Of a stretch of 30,480 bases of DNA, positions 10,347-19,300 are shown piece after piece (position 1 is the stretch's first letter; every line of letters starts with the position of its first letter). Location of the stretch: the NCBI GenBank assembly GCA_000934455.1, contig KN889096.1:37067-67546 (forward strand), given 5' to 3'. The notes below the pieces were generated by a model. The model was not told the origin of the DNA. It searched no databases and saw only the letters and a program-made list of their open reading frames with translations. The DNA comes from Apostichopus parvimensis. Its lineage: Eukaryota; Echinodermata; Holothuroidea; Aspidochirotida; Stichopodidae. The translations under genes and the position numbers were made by a program.

Positions 10347-13300
10347 GTACACCATAGAATCAAGCAAATTGTGTTAGTAGATATCTTACAATTTAATATA
10401 TGGAATATAAGCATTCACAGGAAAAACATTAGGTAAAAGTTTTTATAAATGTTATTTCCCATTTCTTATATTTCTTTCTTTACGTTTTTCCTTTTTACAC
10501 AGGAGTGAAAGCGTTAGTGGCGGAGAATGGAGAAGCAGTAGTGGCAGAGGAGGGGGAAGGGGATCAGGAGGTGGTAGGGGATCAGAAGGGGGAAGGGGCT
10601 CAGGAAGAGGAAGGGGCTCAGGAAGAGGAAGGGGGTCAGGAAGGGGTCGAGGAAGAGGAAACCACTCAAGCCGGTTTTATAGGGCAAGGGGAAGAGGTAG
10701 ACGACCTCCAGACAGAGACAATAAACAGCCAGACGGAAACACAAAGTTTGCTGATCAAGACACAAAGCAAGCATATCAAAACACAAAGCAAGCAGGACAA
10801 AACACAAAGCAAGCAAATCAAAACACAAAGCAAGCAGCACAAAACTCAAAACACTCAGACAAGAGACAGATACCAGATGTAGGACAATTTTTGCTCAGCC
10901 CCGAAGATAACAACATCTTACAAAACACCCTCAAAGAAGTGGATGAATATTTGATCAGTCAAAGTTGTCCGGTGGAAAGTTTGGGGAAGGCAGTGAAACA
11001 AGCTCTGAGTTCAGTCGACGCCAAAAATCATCATTGCTTCACGTTCGTATTGCTTGCCGGGGCAGACCAGAGAAGCAAAGAAAAGAAGTCGAAACAACTC
11101 GTGCTAGTGGAAGAGACCATTTTGAAACAGCTTCAGTTTTTTTGCAGTAAAGATGAAAAGGTAACAATGTTAGACTAGTAATATTGTGGGTTCCAAAAAT
11201 TGATTCCTAACACATCTGGCAAAGAGTGACTAATTAACACAGGTTGCTCATGGACAGTTGATACCTTTTTTATTCACAAAGCCCTCTTTAATCAAATCCT
11301 AGATATTTTAGTACATAAATTTGCATACTTTGTGTGCCTTATATATATGTAAGATGGATTGTATACAGATCTTGACACTTTGTCTTAGGAGGGAGGGTTG
11401 TGGACGGGGGCATCAAGGATCCACTCACTTTGTTACTAACTTCCATTTACAGAATGAATCTGATTTTGAAGAGGATTAAAGTTCTGAAATATTAATCTGA
11501 AAGAGAATCCAGCCGTTTGAAACATTTTTCGAAGGTCATTTTTTCTTTGACAAGCAACTTTTTCTTCGTTTCTCCAGTTGTACCAAGAGGTGAACCAGCA
11601 GCGACCCGACTTGAACACTCTGGAAGTCCTGAGGTTCATCACCATAGCTCATTGGAAGATAAGAGAATATCTGGTGGCACTTTATGGCCTAGACCAACTT
11701 GAGAAAAATGTCATGGTGGAACTTATCAATCAGCTGCTTTATAAGCATGAGTACAGGGAGGTAAGCCATCGATATAGATTGTGGAACTTTCAAGACGAGA
11801 ATATTGTTCACTAAATTACGAAACAGTAATAACGCATAAAGTGAAGCGATCCACTTTTATGGCAGTACCATTTAATATACCTAATTAGAGTCATCATACA
11901 AGAGGGACCGGTAGATTTGTGATGTAAATGACATAATGTGGGAAGTCGTCGTCCAATTATGAAATTATCTTTGCATTGTAATACCCTAATGAGAGATACT
12001 TCATACAAAGAGACAAATAGATTTTGTTTTGCGACGACCTAATGCAAGCCTTCCAAAGGGACAAATAGCTTAAATTGTGCTGACATTGAAATTAATGAGA
12101 GATTAATTCCTTGCAGGTACAAACGGCTTTTTCTGATAATCGAATGCTTTGTGATGCAGTGACCTAGTGAGAGCCTTCCAAAGAGACGAAATAGATTTTG
12201 TCCTGCAATGGCCTAATGAGAGCATTCCTAAAGTTACAAATAGCTTTGTGCTGTAACGACCAATTGAGAGCAACAAATAACTGTCAAAGATTCATATTTA
12301 AGAAAAACTACATTTCCTTTGGTTGAATGTTACAACTTGTAGCCAAATTACAGTAAATTCTGAAGGCAAAATGTTTAGATAGTTCAGGTAAGTACAATTT
12401 TGATGACACTGAAAAAAAAAAAAAAAAAAAGTTGATGTACATTTTGGTCTACAGTTTGTCTGCTGTGAATATGGTGTTTATCCAGAACCAAATATTGGAA
12501 TTGCTTTGCTAATGAAAAAGATTATTAACATTAATAATGTGACCAAAGACAAGTAACAGTATGTTTAGTTGTGGAAATAGAGATATTACCTAGAAACCAC
12601 CTCCAGGTTGTTTGAATCTAGTCTACTTTTTCTCCTTAACAGGCTTGTATTTCCATAACAGTTCTCAAGTTGCAGATGTGCTTTGATGTTGAAAAGGTAA
12701 AATGATGTTAAGGTCCTTTGCATAAGCTAATTTTAGCGCATTTCAATCGAATCTGATTTTGTCTGCTTCGTTTGTAAGAAAGGAGTTATTTATAATGATA
12801 GTAATATCTCTAACAAGTTAAACATATAAATTCAAAATATGGTATCATAAATCTGAAGTTAACATGAAACCTCGGGACAAACAACCAGCATCCATAGCCT
12901 AGTGGTAAGGGTGTCCGCATGTAAAGCTGGAGGCCTGGGTTCGAATCCCGGTGGAGGCTGGACGTTTTTTCACTTTGTCGATTATTTCCATTCCATCACG
13001 TTTGATCTCTAGAGTAAGGCAAAATATGTCACCTAAATAGATTTAGCATTGTTTGATACAGGTGGCAAATGCCTGCAGTGGAATTACGACATACCTTACC
13101 GGTTTCAAATTTCTCAAAATCAATCAGTGTCCATAGCCTAGTGGTTAGGGTGTCCACGTGTAAAGCAGGAGGCCGGGGTTTGCATGACGGTGGAGGTTGG
13201 AAGTTTTTTCACTGTTCTGGATTTTCCAACTCACTACAATTCAATTATATATGTTTATATATAAATATATTTATGTATATATTTATCAATATATAAATAT

Positions 13301-16300
13301 ATATATATGTACATATAAATATATATAATTTTCTTTTCTCTTTTTTGCGAAAAAGCAAATCAGTGGGCAACAGTTCAAACTTGTGTTGGGTTTCAGAAAG
13401 TTTATCCATTAGCCCTTACCAATCAATTTCACTATTGCAGATTCTGATGCCAGCGGTCATATTAGGGCATTCTAACCTTCTAGAGGGATATCTTCGACCA
13501 CATAGAGATCTTCAAGAGAAATTTTTGAAAATCTTAGATGACACCTGTCGCCCGACTCCAAATCACATTGTGCCATTAATTCAGTAAGTTCATCTTCTAA
13601 GTCTATTACACAATACTTGCCCAGTAGTAACGATTTAAAACACCCGCGTTACATTTCATTGCTAAAAATACATGACCACTTTCAACTTCCCGAGTATTCC
13701 ACATCTGCCAGACCTGTCTTCCAAAAAGGTTTTGCAATCTTCCATTCAAAAGAATCAGGAGATTTTGGAAAATATAAGAACGACTTTGAAAAACACAACT
13801 AAAACGAGATGGCAATATAAGGAGTAAGATTTTGGGATTTGACCATCACCTCTGCAATAATGTAGGATATGTTATAGCAATTTAGTATTAATTAGTGCTG
13901 TAAATGACAATGGCATATGAATTTTATGCAAGCATTTCCGTGGAAAAGAAGTGGTTTTTTCCACATTCCTAACACAGGGTAAAAAAAATTTCAGCAGCCC
14001 ATTTATGATTGAAAGTTTGGAAAGGAATTGTAAAGGAATCAAGTTTTGTCTAGAGATTTATTAAATAGCACTTTCAATTTGTGAAAAGCAATCGATTGCC
14101 TTGAAAAGACTGGTAGACTCCCAGTCAAACAGGGATATCAGGAATGTGTGCACCTGAAGGCCATAATGACTGTCTACTACGCATGCTCATAACAACAACC
14201 AATCAGTGGTAGCGGTCCCCTTGTGTGATACGTTTGTCGAGGTGTCGTCAAAATTCAACAAAGCGTAACAGAATTCCTGAGAAAATGCTGTTTTACAGCC
14301 ATCGAGTCTACTGCAAGTGTAGATTTTTATTGTCCAGTAGTTGTGTAAACGTATGAGCCATCTCACAAATTGCCAAATTATCTCTGAAAGTGGTAACATC
14401 CTCATATCTAGCTACTGACTTGGTAGTCATGTCATCCCACTATATTAAGTCATTGGATTTCGACAAAACATATTGCATGAGTGAGACCGCATCAACATAG
14501 ATCCTCCCCAGGCCACAATAACATGTCCTTCTTTCTTCAGCATCCTGGGATGGGTGCCAATATCACCTTCCACATTTAACAGACAACTTTATGCTAGTTT
14601 TAGGTTTCGATGATAATTGTAACCTTTGCATTCATGATGGTGTGTGTGCGTGTATGTGTGTGTCCGTTTGTTACGCCCAGCTTGTAAACACAATATCTGC
14701 AGAAGGGAAGGTTGGACCAATTTCATATTTAGTGTGTAGAATTACCACATTGAGTACAAGTAGTGTATTGTTTTTGTGGAGGTCAAAAGTCATTTAGGAT
14801 AACCAGGGGTCAAATTGTTGAAACCTTGTAAACATGATATTTCAGGAAGGTTAGCTTAGGCAGATCTCATATTGAATATGTAGAAGTACCACATTGAGTA
14901 CAACAAGCCTGTTGTTTTTGGTGGAGGTCAAACGTCATTTTGGGTCATCACAGGTCAAATTTTGAAAGCCTTGTAAACATGATATTGCAAGGAGGGAATC
15001 TTGGACAGATCTCATATTTGGTTTGTAGGTGTACCATATCAAATTTAAGTAGCCTGTTTGGTGGAGGTCCAGGTCATTTGAAGTCAACAATTGCCAAATA
15101 TTTACTTCACTCCCCTCTTACCTGTCTCTCTACACTAACGCACCTTCCTAAAGATATTATCGCAAGGGAAGCTTGGACAGATCCAAGATGTACCACATTA
15201 AGTACAAGAAGCCTAATGTTGTGGGCGGAGGTCAATGGTCGTTTGAGTTCACCAGGGGTAAAATTTTGAAAACTATGTTTTACACAGTATTTCAACAAGG
15301 ACAGATGTTATATTTAGTATGATGATCTATCACATTTAGTACAAGAAGCCTGTTCTTGAGGTCAATGGTCATTTCAGGACTGCCTGTGTCATTGTGAATT
15401 TATTGTTAGTCACATCACACTGCTTTTTTACTGTATTACTAAGATCAAGTATGTTGTACACCCTCACTATACATTACGTCAGATTCATGAAGAAAACTGC
15501 TCATGTGGCATCATCGAAACCACAATGCATTTTTGCATTCTGGTTACACTGAGACATTTATACAACAGTACCTAGTGATATACCGATCAGTTTTGGCTCC
15601 AGTATTGTATGGTGCACGATGTACGTTCAAGTCTCGCGTAAAAATCTGCCTCTGGATCAGCACAATGTTACTTTTACTCGTTATCCCTCAGATCTCTTGG
15701 GATGCCCTATGTCAGAGATCTACGGCCCATGCAGTATAAAGAAGTGAGGAAGGTTGTTCTGCGGCTCGGGGGCAGGAAGTGTTTCAACTTGGACCCGGCC
15801 CTCTTCCCTAATGCTGTGTATTCTCACACGTTAGATGCCCTGAAGTATTTGATCATACAGAAGTACCACAAGGTTAGTCTGTCGAAAATATTTCGTTTTT
15901 TGCATTTTTGGAGGAAAACAAAGTGCTCCAGTGGAGACATTTTGAAAGTCCCAAAATGCAGATTGTGTATGCACTGTTGAAGAGGACAACATGTCAATCC
16001 CAAGTGTTGTGTATACATGCATTCACACTTGAAAATGCATTTCGACACTTTTAAAATTGACAAAATGGTTATTTAAAATTGGCTTGGGTCCTTCAGCCTT
16101 CCATATTTGTGTCTATTTCCATTGCTGTGTTTTTTTTCATGAAATATTTGCTTCGGCTACAATTGTCTCAATTGAAGCAATATGTACTCACAACTCAGAA
16201 GCACAAAAGTATTGCAATATGCAATATAGATACAAGTTTTTCAGATGGGACAGAACAGTGTGTCAGATATTGCTCATCTTCAGGAAACAACCTCGCTATT

Positions 16301-19300
16301 GTGAGGTTTACAACACTTGCTGGGCAGTGCTGTGGCAGAGTACATGCTAAATAGCATACATGGAATTAGGAATTTTGATGGCTGCTTACCAGAAAGCATA
16401 TGGCACACAAGACCCTCCCTCCCTTCATCAACCCTCTTCCTTTATCCACCATCTCACTTATCCAGTCTCCTACATCCACCCTTTTCCTTTGCCCAGCCTT
16501 CTTTTTTTATCCATCCTCTTCCTTCATGCACCCCACCCTTGATCCACCCATCCCTTCATCCACCCCTCTCTTCATTCAACCCTCTCTTAAAGCACCCCAC
16601 TCTTTGTCCACCCCTTGCTTCATCCACCCTCCTCTTTCATCCTCTATCTCCCTTCATCCAACCTCCTTCTGCAAACAACCTTCCCCTTCATCAACCCTCC
16701 TTCAATAAACCTCTCCATTCACCCACCCCTCTCCCTGCAACCACACTTAACCTTCATTCACCCCTCCCTTTATCCACCCTCCACCATCATACATCGCCTA
16801 CCTACATCAACCCTTCTCCCTTCATCCACCCTTCTATCTTCATCCACCCTCCCAATTGATCCATCGCCTCCCATCATCTGATCTTCTTCCTCCAACCACT
16901 GTCTCCCTTCATCCAACCACCCCCTTCATCCATCGCCTACCTTCATCAACCCTTCTCTCTTCATCCACCTTCTCCATCAATCCATCGCCTCCCTTCATCT
17001 AATCTCCTTCCTCCAACCACTGTCTCACATCATTCATCCCTTCCCTTCATCAACCATTCTCCCTCTTCAATTCTTTAGATATTACATCCTAACCGTTCTT
17101 TCCTGTCTCTGGTACACAGCATGCCATATCTGACAAAGCTTGGGAAGAAGTTGTTACTCATATCATTAAAGATGATGATTACCTCAGGGAAGAATTTGTG
17201 AGAATACTGTTTACATCGGGACGACTTAAAGCAGCTCACGCCTGGGCCACCAAGTTCGATATGCTCGATCGGTTTCCGAAGATTGACCTTACACAGGACA
17301 GGTTTGTACAGGAGGCATTTCTAGCACAGAGAAGACCCAGTATATGTCTATATATATTAGTGTTTGCACAGGGTATCTGGGTACCCGCCCGATGCGATAC
17401 TACCCGGTTCCTAATTTATTACCCGAATCCTACGCAAAGTGTGATTTTTTTTTTTTTGCCAACCGATGGTTAGGCAAGATTTTCCCATTGACTTAGTGTG
17501 GTGTTGGGCTACCATGTGGTCGAAGATAACAGCAATAACGAAAGTATTCCATGGATATCTTGTAATTGCGTCACAGTGAAAGAAACAAAAGCAAATAGAA
17601 ATTATTGAGGTAGGTTTCATACCTTATCTTACACCTACGTATTTGAACATGAAAACATTGTCAGTGGAGAATATAATTCATTTAATATAGCATCCAATAT
17701 GTAATTTCTTCAAAATAGCGATACAAGAGGGTAAACAATTTTTCCCCGGACACCGAGACACCACACGGAAAACCGCTCGCGGACACCAGGCGCGAGATTT
17801 GGAACCTGGAAAAAAACAAGCCAAAAAGAACCCCCCAACAACCGGGAAAAATTGGGCAATTTTTGAACAAAACCAAAAAGAATTTAAAAAACCCAAGGCC
17901 AAAAACGAAAGTGACAGGACTTGTAAGTCTAACCCACAGACTAGTTATTACTTCCTCAGATGCAAAGCAAAACTCATTAGTAAAACATGAGATTTTTTGG
18001 CCTCAAATAGCTTGTTTAACTGTTGATGCATAACAAAATTGTAAAGGAAAGATGGTGTTAAATGTTATCTAGAAGGAGTGCCCTGTTTATAAAGTCATTG
18101 TGTGCAACAATTATGCCATCAAAATGATTTCTTTACTACGTCCAACTCGGACGGATCTAAAAACCCAGCATACTGATTCCTCATGCTGAGTACAACTGGT
18201 CTATTTTGCTTTTGTGGGCATCGAAGACCAGCATGGTTCAAAATTTCAAAAGACCTCTCTCAAATACAATATCTCAAAAAAGTTTGATCGACCAAATTAC
18301 TCTTCCCCTGTAGAATACCACAGATTAAATCCCACAACATCATGATTATTTAAACACTTAAGGCTTGAGCATCCTACCCAGTTACTCAGCAGCACATAGT
18401 TCAATTTATAGTCCAAGTTTGATTCAGTCTGGCAGATTGCTCCAAGGAATGTTTTCCACTGTCCCATCTTGTGAAAGAGTGATTTAAGATCCCATCTTCT
18501 GTTTCCCGTCCACACTGCCTGTAGGTGTAAACAAATTAATGTTACGAATATTAGATTGATTGTGTCATTTGCATTGTTTTATTCTCTCGCTATTAGCTCA
18601 AGGCCTCCTCCTCAGCAAGAGTCATATCACCAACTGAGTATACCTCTTAACGATGTGAAGGTGGTATACGTTGTCGACGAGCTGCTAGAGGTCGCCAAAC
18701 AGATTCAGGTATGTCAGCCCCTGGTTTTCCTTCCGATTTTTATTGGTTCCTTGTGTGTTAGGCAGACAGTCAAGAATAGGCACGTGTGTATGTTATGTGT
18801 GCACTTATTCTGTATGCTGAGAGGACTTGAACAAAGGAATTCCAAGTCCTCAGATGACATTTCAAAAGATGTCCTCCGAAGAATTCTATTGTTAAGGGGT
18901 ATTGTTAAGGTCAGGGTACTTGTTTTTTTTTTAAATGGAAAAAAACAATGTGGTCCTCAGTCCGAATATGAAACATGTGGCATATTTTCGACTACTGGTT
19001 GACAGTGTGCAGTCATTCACGACAACAATTGGGGAACTTATGTAACCAATCAGAGGGGAATAATTTTGCATGTGACCTACACGAGTGTTGTTTGTAACGT
19101 GTCAGGTCTGTTTTATGCAATAGCTTATAACACAAACACGAGAGGGGAATTTTATTACCTCTTGACGAGACAATGGCACTAGATGTAACTGAAATCACCA
19201 AACGACTCGTACACCAGAAATGTATACCAAACATTGACAACCCATTTCAGAGACCTATGTCACTGATCAAATGTGTAACTTGGCAAGTCACATTATAACC

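Noticed and set aside
10505..10882. Two other open frames across the RG-rich exon (plus E/G-rich, minus L/F-rich)
   Set aside because: The DNA is repetitive and purine-rich, so several frames are open. Only the RG frame continues into the conserved Mut-7-like exons.
12890..12962. Functional tRNA-Tyr gene
   Set aside because: The promoter boxes are good, but the ends do not pair as an acceptor stem and the downstream body is shared with a second copy, so a SINE fits better.
14690..15375. CRISPR-like array of regular repeats
   Set aside because: Units of about 125 bases are degenerate and contiguous, with no spacers, in an animal genome; this is an intronic tandem array.
16317..16881. Proline/serine-rich plus-strand ORFs, up to 180 codons
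   Set aside because: They are translations of the CATCCACCC minisatellite in several frames and have no splice or homology support.
17737..17910. GC-rich then A-rich patch that could be a processed pseudogene tail
   Set aside because: No coding resemblance was found in any frame and there are no flanking direct repeats, so it was not called.
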